Part shown: in pieces, positions 10,794 to 20,276 of the stretch
Numbering within the stretch: the stretch's first letter is position 1
Layout of the letters: each line of letters opens with the position of its first letter
DNA from: Nannocystaceae bacterium
Lineage (GTDB): Bacteria > Myxococcota_A > Polyangia > Nannocystales > Nannocystaceae
Reading direction: 5' to 3'
Assembly (NCBI GenBank): GCA_019694555.1
Contig: JAIBBS010000076.1
Coordinates: forward strand, 1 to 36,952
DNA: 36,952 nucleotides
The notes under the pieces: generated by a model
Database searches by the model: none
Told to the model about the DNA's origin: nothing
Seen by the model: only the letters and a program-made list of their open reading frames with translations
Program-made: the position numbers and the translations under genes

Positions 10794-12712
10794 CTGCGGC
10801 AGCTCTCGCGCACGACGGTCTTGACCCCTGCACCGGCCAGCTTCGCGGCCTGGCTGGCGAGGCGCACGAACTCGCCGCGGCTGCAGCCGGACTCGCCCGA
10901 GGCACCATCGGCGAGCGCGACCGTGCTGGCCCACGTCGCGGTGCCGCGATGCGACGAGTTGCGCAGCAGCATGCCGAACTGCGCCACCGCGGCGGCGAAG
11001 CGCAGGTCGTCGGAGGCCGACGCGAGCGAGCGCGGATCGGCGCTGACGTCGTGCGTCAGCAGCGTGCTGGTGTCGCCGGCGGGCAGCTTGTAGCGCAGCG
11101 CGACGTTCATGAGCGTGCCATCGCCGGTGCGTTCGCCGCGGCGCGGCACGATCTCGTACAGCGCGGTGACGCTGTGGCCCGCGCCGATCTCACCGGCGTC
11201 CTTGCGGTCGTCGTCGAAGTCCGCGTGCGCGAGCTTGCGGTTCTCGTAGCCGATCAGGCGCCAGCTCGCGACCTCGTCGGGGTCGAACTCGACCTGGATC
11301 TTCACGTCCTTCGCGATCGTCACGGTCGTGCCGGTGGCGCCGTCGGCGAGCACGCGGCGCGCCTCGCCGAGCGAGTCGAGGTAGGCGTAGTGACCGTTGC
11401 CCTTGTCCGCCAGCGCCTCCATCGTGTCGTCGTCGAGGTTGCCGCGGCCGACCCCGAGCACCGACAGGAACACGCCCGAGTCGCGCTTGGACTCGATCAG
11501 CTTCACCAGCGCCTTGTGGCTCTGCACACCGACGTTGAAGTCGCCGTCGGTCGCCAGGATCACGCGGTTGCTGCCGCCCTCGATGAAGTTGCGCTCGGCC
11601 ACGCGGTAGGCCAGCTCGATGCCGGCACCGCCGTTGGTGCTGCCGCCCGACTCGAGGTTCTTCAGCGCGGCGCGGATGCGGGCCTTCTGCGTGCCCGGCT
11701 GCGAGTCGAGCACGATGCCCGACGCGCCGGCGTACACCACGATGGCCACGCGATCCTGCGGACGCATGCGATCGACCATGAGCTCGAGCGCGTCGCGCAA
11801 CAGCGGCAGGCGATCGGGTCCCGACATCGAGCCCGACACGTCCATGAGGAAGACCATGTTGCGCGCCGGCGCGTCCTCGGGGTTGATGCTCTCGCCCTGC
11901 AGCGCGAGCTTGACCAGCAGGTGGTCCTTGGCCCACGGGCACGTCGCGACCTCGGACTCCACCGCGAAGGGCTTGCCGCCGCTGGGACGGTCGAGGTCGT
12001 AGTCGAAGTAGTTGATCATCTCTTCGATGCGGACCGCGTCCGCCGGTGGCAGCTGTCCGCTGTCGAGGAAGCGGCGCACGTTGGTGTACGAGGCGGTGTC
12101 GACGTCGACGCCGAAGGTCGACTTCGCGTCGTCGGCGATCGCGACGAAGCCGGCTTCCTCGACGTGCGCGTACTCGTCGCCGCTGGCCGACTCGAGCATC
12201 GCGCTCTCGCGCCAGCGAGTGCCGCGACCGAAGCCGCTGCCGAAGCCGCGCCCGCTCGATCCGATCATGCCGGCGCTGCCCAGGCCGATCGTGGCCTCGC
12301 CGGTGCCACCGCCGCCGCGACCCGTGCCGACCAGGCCCAGGCCCGCGGTGCCCGCGACCTCGCCGACCTCGGTGCCCGAGAGGCCACCCCACACGTCCTC
12401 GTCGTCGTTGCCGACCGCGAAGGCACCACCGTAGGGCGTCGCGACCGCGCTCGACTGCGCTTGCCCCAGCAGCCCGGTGTCGCTGCGCGCGGGCTCGCCG
12501 GGCGCCGCGAAGCGCGGTTCGGCGGCCTCGGGGATGTCGCTCGCGGGCGTGTCGTCGCTCGCCGCGGCGTCGACGAACTCGGGTGGCGCCGCCCGGTTCG
12601 CGAGCAGCAGCGCACCTGCGCCCAGCGCGAGCGCGCCCGCGACGGTCGCGATCGCGATCGTTCGCGCGGGACGAGGGACGTTGGTCCGGTCGAGATCGGG
12701 CACGCGCGTCAT
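10790..12712 (-). CDS. Membrane-anchored von Willebrand factor A domain protein (YfbK-like)
   Basis: A 640-residue protein from ATG 12712, preceded by GGAG at a 5-base spacing. One membrane helix lies at about 18-37. Residues about 110-165 are extremely Gly-rich. From about 200 the segment FGVDVDTASYTNVRRFL and INYFDYD matches the N-terminal domain of YfbK-type proteins. The von Willebrand A domain follows, with an intact metal-ion-dependent adhesion site DVSGSMS (D291, S293, S295), a later GGSTNGG supplying the Thr, and ATDGDFN supplying the second Asp. The C-terminal 150 residues fit the domain usually found after the VWA in this family. Such proteins bind partners through Mg2+; the partner is not known. 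It lies 61 bases downstream of the MYXO-CTERM gene on the same strand and could be cotranscribed with it. Confidence 0.92.
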   Translation of the reverse strand: MTRVPDLDRTNVPRPARTIAIATVAGALALGAGALLLANRAAPPEFVDAAASDDTPASDIPEAAEPRFAAPGEPARSDTGLLGQAQSSAVATPYGGAFAVGNDDEDVWGGLSGTEVGEVAGTAGLGLVGTGRGGGGTGEATIGLGSAGMIGSSGRGFGSGFGRGTRWRESAMLESASGDEYAHVEEAGFVAIADDAKSTFGVDVDTASYTNVRRFLDSGQLPPADAVRIEEMINYFDYDLDRPSGGKPFAVESEVATCPWAKDHLLVKLALQGESINPEDAPARNMVFLMDVSGSMSGPDRLPLLRDALELMVDRMRPQDRVAIVVYAGASGIVLDSQPGTQKARIRAALKNLESGGSTNGGAGIELAYRVAERNFIEGGSNRVILATDGDFNVGVQSHKALVKLIESKRDSGVFLSVLGVGRGNLDDDTMEALADKGNGHYAYLDSLGEARRVLADGATGTTVTIAKDVKIQVEFDPDEVASWRLIGYENRKLAHADFDDDRKDAGEIGAGHSVTALYEIVPRRGERTGDGTLMNVALRYKLPAGDTSTLLTHDVSADPRSLASASDDLRFAAAVAQFGMLLRNSSHRGTATWASTVALADGASGESGCSRGEFVRLASQAAKLAGAGVKTVVRESCRS

Positions 12713-12717
12713 CGGGA

Positions 12718-12721
12718 CTCC
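12718..12721 (-). promoter_or_regulatory. Ribosome binding site of the VWA gene
   Basis: GGAG on the minus strand, 5 bases before ATG 12712. It decides this start, since no other in-frame start nearby has such a site. Confidence 0.65.
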
Positions 12722-12773
12722 GTTGGCGGCACCAGACACGGCGCCGCCGACGAAGTTCCCGACCGCGTTCGCT

Positions 12774-13487
12774 TCAGCGACGACGTCGGCGAAGTGCCAC
12801 CGCCGCGAACACGCCCAGCACCGACCATCCGGGCGCGTTGCCATCGAGGTCGCAGCTGCAGCCGCCGCTGCCGTTGCTCTCGCCGGCGCCGCTGCTCGAG
12901 GACTCGTCGCCCGCGCTCGCCGAGCCCGCGCTGGCGGAGTCCGAAGCGCTCGCGCCGGTGGCCGACGCGGACGCGGAGTCCGACGCGCTGCCGCCGGTGG
13001 CCGAGCCACCGCCGCTGCTGCTCGCACCGTCGCTGGTGCTGTCGATGACACCGGTGTCGGATCCGCCGGAGCCCGAGCCCGAGCCGGTCTCGCTCGCCGC
13101 GGTCGTGCCGCTGTCGGTGTCCGGCGGCGCGGTGGTCGAGGACTCGGCGCCGACCGACGAGCTGCCGCCGGTGTCCGTGCCGACCGTGCCGACGCTGGTG
13201 CCCACGCTGGTGCTGCCCGAGCCACCCGCGCCGCAGAACGCGACCTCGGCGAGGCAGATCTCCATCAGCTCGTCCTCGGTGAGGTCGGCCCACATGTCCC
13301 CGCCGCTGCTCTCGTCTCCACCCGTGTCGTTGCAGCTGCAGCTGATGCTGTCGAACGGATCGTTCGAGACGGTGCAGCTGCCGTCCATCGTGCGGCACGC
13401 GACCTCGATCGCGTGGGCCGGGCGCGCGAAGCCCAGCAGCGCCACCATCGTTGCAAGAGACCACCCCATCGTTCGCATCGACATCAT
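12774..13487 (-). CDS. Exported protein with MYXO-CTERM sorting signal
   Basis: A 237-residue protein. Start codons at 13487, 13484 and 13478 are all possible (MMSMRTMGW). A signal peptide ends near FARPAHA. The mature N-terminal part of about 70 residues has seven cysteines, including CRTMDGSC, SCSC and ICLAEVAFC. About 110 residues of Ser/Thr/Gly/Asp-rich linker follow. The C-terminus is GGCSCDLDGNAPGW, a hydrophobic stretch and a final run of five arginines, the classic MYXO-CTERM layout of Cys motif, membrane segment and basic end. The protein should be anchored at the cell surface after processing. Its job is unknown. It may be the first gene of the minus-strand group down to 7450. Confidence 0.82.
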   Translation of the reverse strand: MMSMRTMGWSLATMVALLGFARPAHAIEVACRTMDGSCTVSNDPFDSISCSCNDTGGDESSGGDMWADLTEDELMEICLAEVAFCGAGGSGSTSVGTSVGTVGTDTGGSSSVGAESSTTAPPDTDSGTTAASETGSGSGSGGSDTGVIDSTSDGASSSGGGSATGGSASDSASASATGASASDSASAGSASAGDESSSSGAGESNGSGGCSCDLDGNAPGWSVLGVFAAVALRRRRR

Positions 13488-13671
13488 CGTTCCATCATCC
13501 AGCCGATCGGTCCGTCGCAGCCCAAGTGCTGCGTCTCGATCCAACCCGTCACGAGCGTAGCATCCCGCGGCCCCGTGGGCATGGGGCTCGCGCAACATCC
13601 TCCGATCGCGACACCGGTGTCGCGATGCAGCCGGCGAGCTTGCCGCCGCCCCGGCCGCTCGCCGATGCGCG

Positions 13672-13677
13672 TACGAT
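13672..13677 (+). promoter_or_regulatory. Candidate -10 element of a leaderless lipoprotein gene
   Basis: TACGAT lies 9 bases before the ATG at 13687 and no Shine-Dalgarno sequence intervenes. It fits the TAnnnT pattern found before several genes of this window. Confidence 0.35.
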
Positions 13678-13686
13678 GGCCGCACG

Positions 13687-14412
13687 ATGATGCCCCGCGC
13701 AGGCCGCCGTCTCGCCGTGCTCGTGTTGTCGATCGGCTGCGGCCCCGTCGTCGGTCACCCCAGCGGCGAGGGCTCGGCCGAGGGCGGCAGCACCGGTGGC
13801 GGCAGCGGCGGTGCGAGTGCGAGCAGCGCGAGCACGGCCTCCCCGACGGCGACCAGCATCCCGCCGATGACGAGCTCGGTCGACGGCGACGACGACGGTC
13901 CGCTCGACGAAGGCGTCAAGGTCGACTTCGTCGACGGGATCATGGGCGACGTCGGCGGCCCGACGATCTGCACGCTGCCGCGGATGCTCGATGCCAACAT
14001 CATCGGCTCGACGCCGCTGGGTGACGTCGTCGCGCACGCGGCGGTGTTCGCCGCGATCGGCGGCGGCCGCTGCGACGCCGGCTTCCGCGTGCTCGCTGCG
14101 GCGGATCTCGACGTGCTCGCCGACGAGATCGAGCGCGGTCTCGCGGGCATGCTGCCGCTCGATGCCGTGGTCGTCGATCTCGTGCCGCCTTTGGATCCGC
14201 AGCCGGGCGAGTGGCCGGCGGTGCTGACGGTGTGGATCGAGGGCGAGTCGTGGACCACCGACGCCACGATGCTGGTCACCGCATTCGCGGGCCCGGATGC
14301 CGACGTGCCGGTGATCGAGGGGCTGGTCACCGGTGCGGATCCGGACTGGATGGTGCACGGGCCGTTCACGGCGACGTGGTGCGACGACGTCGGCTCGCCG
14401 CCGTGCCCGTGA
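13687..14412 (+). CDS. Predicted lipoprotein, function unknown
   Basis: A 241-residue protein starting at two adjacent ATGs. The signal peptide has an Arg-rich start and lipobox LSIGC (Cys18). A Gly/Ser/Thr-rich linker runs to about residue 65. The folded part holds four cysteines (TICTLP, GRCDAG, TWCDD, PPCP) and several hydrophobic strands such as DAVVVDLVPPL and AVLTVWIEG. I do not recognise the family. It is divergent from the MYXO-CTERM gene and converges on the TolC-like gene with 30 bases between stops. Confidence 0.75.
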   Translation: MMPRAGRRLAVLVLSIGCGPVVGHPSGEGSAEGGSTGGGSGGASASSASTASPTATSIPPMTSSVDGDDDGPLDEGVKVDFVDGIMGDVGGPTICTLPRMLDANIIGSTPLGDVVAHAAVFAAIGGGRCDAGFRVLAAADLDVLADEIERGLAGMLPLDAVVVDLVPPLDPQPGEWPAVLTVWIEGESWTTDATMLVTAFAGPDADVPVIEGLVTGADPDWMVHGPFTATWCDDVGSPPCP

Positions 14413-14442
14413 CCTGTCGCGGGCTCGGTCGTCGCGCGACGC

Positions 14443-15678
14443 TCAGCGCTCGCCCGCGCCCGCCGCGTCGAGTGCACCGAGCACGCGCGCGAGCTCGACC
14501 GACGCGCGACACAGCTCGTGTTGCGCCTCGACCTGTCGCAACAACAGGCCCAGCAGGATTCGCTGGGTGAGCAGGGCTTCGCGTAGATCGATGCGCCCGG
14601 CGGCGGCGTGGTCGGCGATCTGTCGCAGGTCTTCGCGCGCGCGCGCGATCGTCTCGGCGGCGTAGGCCGCAGCGGCCGAGCTGCGCGCGCGCATCTCGGC
14701 CTGGGCCAGCGCGACCTCCAGCGTGAGCGTGCGGCGGACCGCCTGCGTGCGCGCCCGGGCCTGCCGCGCGTGTGCCCGCGCAGCGGCGAGCTCGCCCTTG
14801 TACGTGCGGCCCAGCGGCGCTGGCAGGGGAATCGGCAGCGACAGGCCACCGCCGAGCACGCGCTCGCGATAGCCGTCGTACTGCGCGATGAACGACACGC
14901 GCAGGTTGGGTGCGCGCATGCGACGGAGTCGATCGATGGTGCCGCTCGCGACGCGCTCACCCGCGATGGCCTCGCCGAGCTCCGGGCGTTCGTCGACGCT
15001 CGCGCGCGCCGTCGTCGTCAGCGGCTCCAGCGTGCCCTCGAGCTGCAGCGCCGCGCCGGGTTGCCGGCCGACGAGCGCCGCGAGCCGGGCCTCGGCAGCC
15101 TCGGCCCGTCCCCGCGCCAACGCCAGCTGCTCGCGCAGACCCACGGTTTCGGCCGCGGCGAGGTCCGCCTCGATCGCAGCGCCGGCGCCGGCCTCGGTGC
15201 GGCCGCGGGCGGCCTCCTCGAGTCGCACCGCGGTGTCGGTGGTGCCCTGCACGACCTCGATCTCGCGCCGGGCTGCGAGCGCGTCGTAGTACGCGAACAG
15301 GGCCTGGGCGACCACGTCGCGCTCGGTCACCGCGACACGGTGGCTCGCCGCGCGTTCGGCCGCGGCCGCGACCTCCATCCGCTTGCGCCGTTGCCCGCCG
15401 AGCTCGAGCTCCTGCGACAGCGAACCGTACAGGTTGCGCGCGTCCTCACCACGATCGTTGACGCGGTGGGCCGCGCTGAACGAAAGCTCGGGGTTCGACG
15501 GCAGCAGCACGCGTGCGGCCTCGCGATCGCCGGCGGCCGCCGCAACGCGCTCGCGGTCGGCGAGCACGGTGGGGCTATTCGCCCGCGCGCAGGCCACGAC
15601 CGTGTCGCGCGTGAGCGTGCCCTCGCACGCGGTGGCCTCCGGCGAGGCCACGAGCAGGAACCATGACAACAGTTGCAT
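14443..15678 (-). CDS. TolC/CzcC-type outer-membrane efflux channel
   Basis: A 411-residue protein from ATG 15678 with a short signal peptide. It has two internally similar halves rich in Ala, Glu and Arg, with long helices (for example ELELGGQRRKRMEVAAAAER and LRQVEAQHELCRASVELAR). The segment PSNPELSFSAAHRVNDRG and later PNLRVSFIAQYDGY plus GGGLSLPIPLP correspond to the beta strands conserved in the outer-membrane efflux protein family. It would form a trimeric channel through the outer membrane for the RND pump. It lies 27 bases downstream of the pump gene on the same strand, at the end of the operon. Confidence 0.88.
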   Translation of the reverse strand: MQLLSWFLLVASPEATACEGTLTRDTVVACARANSPTVLADRERVAAAAGDREAARVLLPSNPELSFSAAHRVNDRGEDARNLYGSLSQELELGGQRRKRMEVAAAAERAASHRVAVTERDVVAQALFAYYDALAARREIEVVQGTTDTAVRLEEAARGRTEAGAGAAIEADLAAAETVGLREQLALARGRAEAAEARLAALVGRQPGAALQLEGTLEPLTTTARASVDERPELGEAIAGERVASGTIDRLRRMRAPNLRVSFIAQYDGYRERVLGGGLSLPIPLPAPLGRTYKGELAAARAHARQARARTQAVRRTLTLEVALAQAEMRARSSAAAAYAAETIARAREDLRQIADHAAAGRIDLREALLTQRILLGLLLRQVEAQHELCRASVELARVLGALDAAGAGER

Positions 15679-15705
15679 CGCTTCACCGACTTTCCCGGGC
15701 GTGGT

Positions 15706-18700
15706 TCAGCGCCACGCGATGTACCCCGCGAACAACGCGAGCTGCGTCGCGACGAGGATGGAGATCGTGGCCAACGCGCGCGCGGTGCCTCCGCCCGCAG
15801 ACCGCGGTGCGGCGAGCGTCGAGCCGGCGCCGCCGATGCGGTCGTACAACACCGGCAGCACCATCAGCGTCAGCAGCGTCGACGAGATCACGCCGCCGAT
15901 GACGACGGTGGCCAGCGGCCGCTGCACCTCGGCGCCGAAGCCGGTGTTGAGTGCCATCGGTACGAAACCCAGCGCTGCCACCAGCGCAGTCATCAGCACC
16001 GGCCGCAGCCGTCCCAACGCCGCCTGCTCGATCGCCTCGCGCAGCGCGAGCCCGCGGGCGACGCCGGCGCGCACGCTCGAGACCAGCACCATGTCGGCGA
16101 GCACCGAGACGCCCGAGAGCGCGACGAACCCGACCGCGGCCGAGATCGACAGCGGCATGTCGCGCAGCCACAGCGCGACCACGCCGCCCAGCGCCGCGAA
16201 CGGCACACCGGTGAACACGCGCACGGCATCCACCACGCGGCCGTAGCTGGCGTACAGCAGCGCGAAGATCGACAACAGCGCCAGCGGTACGACCACGAAC
16301 AGCCGCGTGCGTGCGCGCTCGAGGTGTTCGAACTGGCCGCCGAACCGCACGTAGTAGCCGCTGGGCAGCTCGACCTGCGCGGCGATGGCCTGCTGCGCGT
16401 CGGCGACGAAGCTGCCGACGTCGCGGCCGCGCACGTTGGCCTGCACGACCACGCGCCGCCGTCCCCACTCGCGCTGGATGGTCGATGGACCCTCGACCGT
16501 GTCGATGTCGGTCAGGCGCGCGAGCGGGATGCTGTCACCGTTGGCGGCAGTCACGAGGATGCGCGCCAGTGCAGCGGGATCGCTGCGCTCGCGTTCGCCC
16601 AGACGCAGTGCGATGGGAAACTGGGCCTCGCCGTCCTGGATCACGCCGACCTCGCGCGTGCCCACGGCCTCGACCATGCCCAGCACCTCGCGCACGGGGA
16701 TGCCGTGCCGTGCGATCGCCTCGCGATCGGCGACGACCTGCACCACCGGCTGTCCCGTGAGTTGCTCGGTGAGCACGTCCGCGGCCCCGGGGATCTCGCG
16801 CAACACCGCCTCGATCTCCCGCGCCTTGGCCTCGAGCACCTCGAAGTCGTCGCCGAAGACCTTGACCCCGACGTCGGCGCGGATGCCTGCGATCATCTCG
16901 TTCACGCGCATCTCGATCGGCTGGGTGAAGATCGTGCGCATGCCGGGCAGGCCGGTGAGCGCCTCGTCCATGCGCTGCACCAGCTCGTCCTGCGAGCTCG
17001 CGCGGGTCCAGCGCTCGCGCGGCGTGAGCATGACGAAGACGTCGGACAGCTCCACGCCCATCGGGTCGGTGGTGATCTCGGCGCTGCCGGTTCGCGTCCA
17101 CACCCGCTCGATCTCGTCGGGGAACTCGTCCAACAACACGCGCTCGATCTGGGTGCCGTAACGGATCGACTCGTCGAGCGAGACCCCGGCGAGGCGCACC
17201 GTGTTGATCACGACCGCGCCCTCGCGCAAGCGTGGCACGAACTCGGAGCCCAGCTGGGTCGCGAGCGCGCCGGCGTCTACGACCAGCAGTGCCGCGAGTC
17301 CCAACATCAGCGTGGGCCACCGCAGCGCGAAGCCCAGCGCCGGACGGTACAGCCGCGTCAGTCCCCGCACCAGCAGCGACGAACGATGGGCCACGCGCCG
17401 CGGCACGCCGAAGCTCGCCAACACCGGCACCAGCGTCAACGACAGCAGCATCGAGCCGGCGAGCGCCAGCAGCACCGTCAGTGCCATCGGTCGGAACAGC
17501 TTGCCCTCGATGCCCTCGAGCGTGAGGATCGGCAGATAGACGATCGCGATGATGAGCTCACCGAACAGCGTGGGCTTGCGAACCTCGATCACCGCGTCGC
17601 GCACGAGCTCGAGCCGGGGGGTCGCACCGCGATGCTCGGCCACGCGGCGCATCACGTTTTCGATCTGGATCACCGAGCTGTCGACCACCAGGCCGAAGTC
17701 GATCGCGCCCAGGCTCATGAGGCTGCCGGCGATGCCCAGCCGCAGCATCAGGCTCGATGCGAACAGCATCGACAACGGGATCGCCAGCGCGACGATGATG
17801 CCCGCGCGCAGGTGACCGAGGAAGACGAACAACACCGCGACCACCAGCAACGCGCCCTCGAGCAGATTCGTCCGCACCGTGTCGAGCACGCGGTCGACCA
17901 GGGTGGTTCGCTGGTACACCGGCTCGACGTCGACGCCCTCGGGCAGGCTCTTGCGCACCTCCTCGAGCTGCAGCCGCACCCGTCCGGTGACGTCGTGGCT
18001 GTTCTCGCCCACGAGCATGAACGCGAGTCCGAGCACGACCTCACCGCGTCCGTCCGCGGTGACCGCCCCACGTCGCAACTCGCGGCCCTCGACCACCCGA
18101 GCGACGTCACCGACGCGGATCGGCACGCCCTCGCGCGTGTCGACGACCATGCGCTCGATGTCCGCCGCGCTGGTCGCGATGCCGATGCCGTGGACCAGCG
18201 TCGACTCGCCCGCGCGGTCGAGGGTGCCGCCGCCGACGTTGGCGTTGTTGGCCTCGATCGCCCGCGCGAGCTCGTCGAGACTCGAGCCGTAGCGGCGCAG
18301 CTGCAGCGGGTCCACCACGACCTGGATCTGTCGCTCGTCACCGCCCCAGGCGTTGACCTCGGCGACGCCGGGCACCGCGCGCAGCTGCGGCGCGATCGAC
18401 CATCGCTGCAGCGTGCGCAGCTCCGCGAGGCTGCGCCCGGGTCCGGTCACGAGGTAGTGGAAGACCTCGCCGAGCCCGGTCGCCACCGGACCCATCCGCG
18501 GGCGCGCGATGCCCTCGGGCAGCACCACCGACGCCAGGCGTTCCGACACCAGCTGCCGCGCGAGGTAGATGTCGCTGCCGTCCTCGAATGTGACCGTGAC
18601 CTGCGAGAAGCCGAACTTGGAGACCGAGCGGACCTCCACCAGCTTGGGCATGCCACCGAAGGCCCACTCGATCGGCCGCGTGATCTGGCGTTCGATCTCG

Positions 18701-18876
18701 ATCGGCGCCAGCGCTGGCGCGACGGTGTTGACCTGGACCTGGACCGGCGTGGTGTCCGGGAACGCATCCAGCGGCAATCGCAGCGCCGACCACACGCCGG
18801 CACCGGCGATGGCGATCCACGCGATCACGACGAGGAAGCGATGGCCGAGCGACCAGGTGAGGATCCGGGTCAACAT
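15706..18876 (-). CDS. CzcA/CusA-family heavy-metal efflux RND pump
   Basis: A 1056-residue inner-membrane pump, the full length for the heavy-metal efflux RND family. The N-terminus is a membrane helix followed by PLDAFPDTTPVQVQVNT. The porter domain carries FGFSQVTVTFEDGSDIYLAR. The proton-relay segment DFGLVVDSSVIQIEN keeps the two Asp and one Glu expected in TM4. FTQPIEMRVNEMIAGIR and VGVKVFGDD resemble the divalent-cation (CzcA) type more than the Cu/Ag (CusA) type, so Zn, Co, Cd or Ni export is the better guess. ATG 18876 overlaps the stop of the fusion-protein gene by one base (TGATG) and is preceded by GAGGAG (18882-18887) at 5 bases, so translation is probably coupled. Confidence 0.95.
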   Translation of the reverse strand: MLTRILTWSLGHRFLVVIAWIAIAGAGVWSALRLPLDAFPDTTPVQVQVNTVAPALAPIEIERQITRPIEWAFGGMPKLVEVRSVSKFGFSQVTVTFEDGSDIYLARQLVSERLASVVLPEGIARPRMGPVATGLGEVFHYLVTGPGRSLAELRTLQRWSIAPQLRAVPGVAEVNAWGGDERQIQVVVDPLQLRRYGSSLDELARAIEANNANVGGGTLDRAGESTLVHGIGIATSAADIERMVVDTREGVPIRVGDVARVVEGRELRRGAVTADGRGEVVLGLAFMLVGENSHDVTGRVRLQLEEVRKSLPEGVDVEPVYQRTTLVDRVLDTVRTNLLEGALLVVAVLFVFLGHLRAGIIVALAIPLSMLFASSLMLRLGIAGSLMSLGAIDFGLVVDSSVIQIENVMRRVAEHRGATPRLELVRDAVIEVRKPTLFGELIIAIVYLPILTLEGIEGKLFRPMALTVLLALAGSMLLSLTLVPVLASFGVPRRVAHRSSLLVRGLTRLYRPALGFALRWPTLMLGLAALLVVDAGALATQLGSEFVPRLREGAVVINTVRLAGVSLDESIRYGTQIERVLLDEFPDEIERVWTRTGSAEITTDPMGVELSDVFVMLTPRERWTRASSQDELVQRMDEALTGLPGMRTIFTQPIEMRVNEMIAGIRADVGVKVFGDDFEVLEAKAREIEAVLREIPGAADVLTEQLTGQPVVQVVADREAIARHGIPVREVLGMVEAVGTREVGVIQDGEAQFPIALRLGERERSDPAALARILVTAANGDSIPLARLTDIDTVEGPSTIQREWGRRRVVVQANVRGRDVGSFVADAQQAIAAQVELPSGYYVRFGGQFEHLERARTRLFVVVPLALLSIFALLYASYGRVVDAVRVFTGVPFAALGGVVALWLRDMPLSISAAVGFVALSGVSVLADMVLVSSVRAGVARGLALREAIEQAALGRLRPVLMTALVAALGFVPMALNTGFGAEVQRPLATVVIGGVISSTLLTLMVLPVLYDRIGGAGSTLAAPRSAGGGTARALATISILVATQLALFAGYIAWR

Positions 18877-20234
18877 CAGTGCTCCTCGTCCACCGCGCAG
18901 CAACCCGCGCCGATGCTGCCGGCCAGGGTCTCGGTCTTGAGCAGGAAGCTGCCGTCGGTCACCACGAGGTCACCCGCGGCGAGCCGGCCGCGGACCTCGA
19001 CCTGCTCTCCGTCCTGTGCACCGAGCTCGACGCGGCGGACCTCGTAGAGGTCGTCGGCGCGGCGGACGAAGACCATCGACACGTCGGCCACGCGTTGCAC
19101 CGCGGTGCGCGGGGCCATCAGCGTCACGCCGGCGTCGACGACCGCGATGGTCGCGTTGGCGAACATGTTGGCGCGCAGCAGGCCCTGGGGATTGTCGAGC
19201 GGCGCCCTCGCGGTGGCGGTGCGCGTGTGCGGATCGATCTCGGGCGCGATGGAGGTGATCGTGCCGCTGAAGCTGCGGTCGCCCATGCCGTCGACCGCGA
19301 CGGTCACGGTCTGCCCGATCGCGACGCGCGAGACGTCGAGCTCGGAGACGTCGAGCTCGGCCCACACCGTCGAGGTGTCGACGATCTGGAACAGCACCTT
19401 GTCGGTGTCCACCAGCCGTCCGATCGTGGCGTCGCGCTTCGCGACCACACCGGCGATCGGGGCGAACAGGGCGTACCGCGAGCCGCTCTCGCCGATGCCG
19501 CCGACCATGCGCAGCGCGGCGCGCGAGGCCGCGACCTCGGCCTTCGCGGCCGCGAGTTCGCCCTGCGCGTCGACCACGGCCTGCTCGGACGCGAGCCCGC
19601 TGCGCCGCAGGGTCTCGAGTCGGGCGGCGTTGGCGTCGGCGACCTGCAGACGCGCGCGCGCCGACTGCAGTCGCGATTGATCCGCACCCACGCCGGCGCT
19701 CTCGATCGTCGCGAGCTTGCTGCCGGCGCGGACCTTGGTACCGATCTCCGCCGCGACCTCGCGCACGACGCCGGGGGCGCGCGGGTTGACCTCGGCGAGC
19801 TTGGTCGCGTCGTAGGCGATCCGCGCCGTGACGATCAGCTCGGTGCGACCGGGTCGAGCCACGAGCGCTTCGGTGCGCAGGCCGGCACGCGCGGCGATGG
19901 CCGGGCTCGCGAGGCGCACCTCGAGGCCGTCCGCTGGCGCGCCGTCGTCGGGTGACTCCGCCGCGGGTGCGGTGCCGCGACAGATCGGGCACACCGACTC
20001 GGGGAACCCGTGCTCGTCGCACCAGTCGCCCTTGGCCTGGTACACCGCGACCAGCTCGGGATTGCAGCGGGTGCACGCGGCTTCGGGCACGCCGTGTTCG
20101 GCGCAGAAGGGCTCGCTCGCGACGGGTTCGGCCGGCGCGGGGGCGTGCTCCTGCGCCTCGGGTTCGCGCGTGCGACAGACGGTTTGGGTGAGCAGGACGA
20201 GCAAGCAGACGAACAGACCAGCAGCGCGGCTCAT
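18876..20234 (-). CDS. RND membrane-fusion lipoprotein with two Cys-His metal-binding motifs
   Basis: A 452-residue periplasmic adaptor. ATG 20234 has GAGG 6 bases upstream; the in-frame ATG 20246 has none. The signal peptide ends in lipobox TQTVC (Cys20). Residues 44-57 and 72-85 carry two copies of CxEHGxPExxCxxC, likely metal-binding. The biotinyl-lipoyl-like and helical hairpin parts follow (residues about 140-235), then the beta-barrel region with YALFAPIAGVVAKRDATIGR and DTSTVWAELDVSELD, typical of CzcB-like adaptors. The C-terminus ends GAGCCAVDEEH, with a Cys-Cys pair at 445-446 and acidic and His residues, another possible metal site. It should join the pump and the outer-membrane channel and may collect metal ions. 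Confidence 0.92.
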   Translation of the reverse strand: MSRAAGLFVCLLVLLTQTVCRTREPEAQEHAPAPAEPVASEPFCAEHGVPEAACTRCNPELVAVYQAKGDWCDEHGFPESVCPICRGTAPAAESPDDGAPADGLEVRLASPAIAARAGLRTEALVARPGRTELIVTARIAYDATKLAEVNPRAPGVVREVAAEIGTKVRAGSKLATIESAGVGADQSRLQSARARLQVADANAARLETLRRSGLASEQAVVDAQGELAAAKAEVAASRAALRMVGGIGESGSRYALFAPIAGVVAKRDATIGRLVDTDKVLFQIVDTSTVWAELDVSELDVSRVAIGQTVTVAVDGMGDRSFSGTITSIAPEIDPHTRTATARAPLDNPQGLLRANMFANATIAVVDAGVTLMAPRTAVQRVADVSMVFVRRADDLYEVRRVELGAQDGEQVEVRGRLAAGDLVVTDGSFLLKTETLAGSIGAGCCAVDEEH

Positions 20235-20276
20235 GGCGTGCCTCATGGGGATGGATCGGAGGCGTCCGCGCAGCTG

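Noticed and set aside
10607..13048. Plus-strand open frame over the von Willebrand gene
   Set aside because: It has no domain features, whereas the minus frame has a complete MIDAS motif and a Shine-Dalgarno site.
12046..13560. Plus-strand open frame rich in Ser, Leu and Pro opposite the MYXO-CTERM gene
   Set aside because: It is the mirror of a Ser/Gly-rich linker and carries no domain.
15673..19047. Long plus-strand open frame across the RND pump genes
   Set aside because: It is the antisense of clearly recognised efflux genes and shows only His/Arg/Gln/Asp-rich low-complexity translation.
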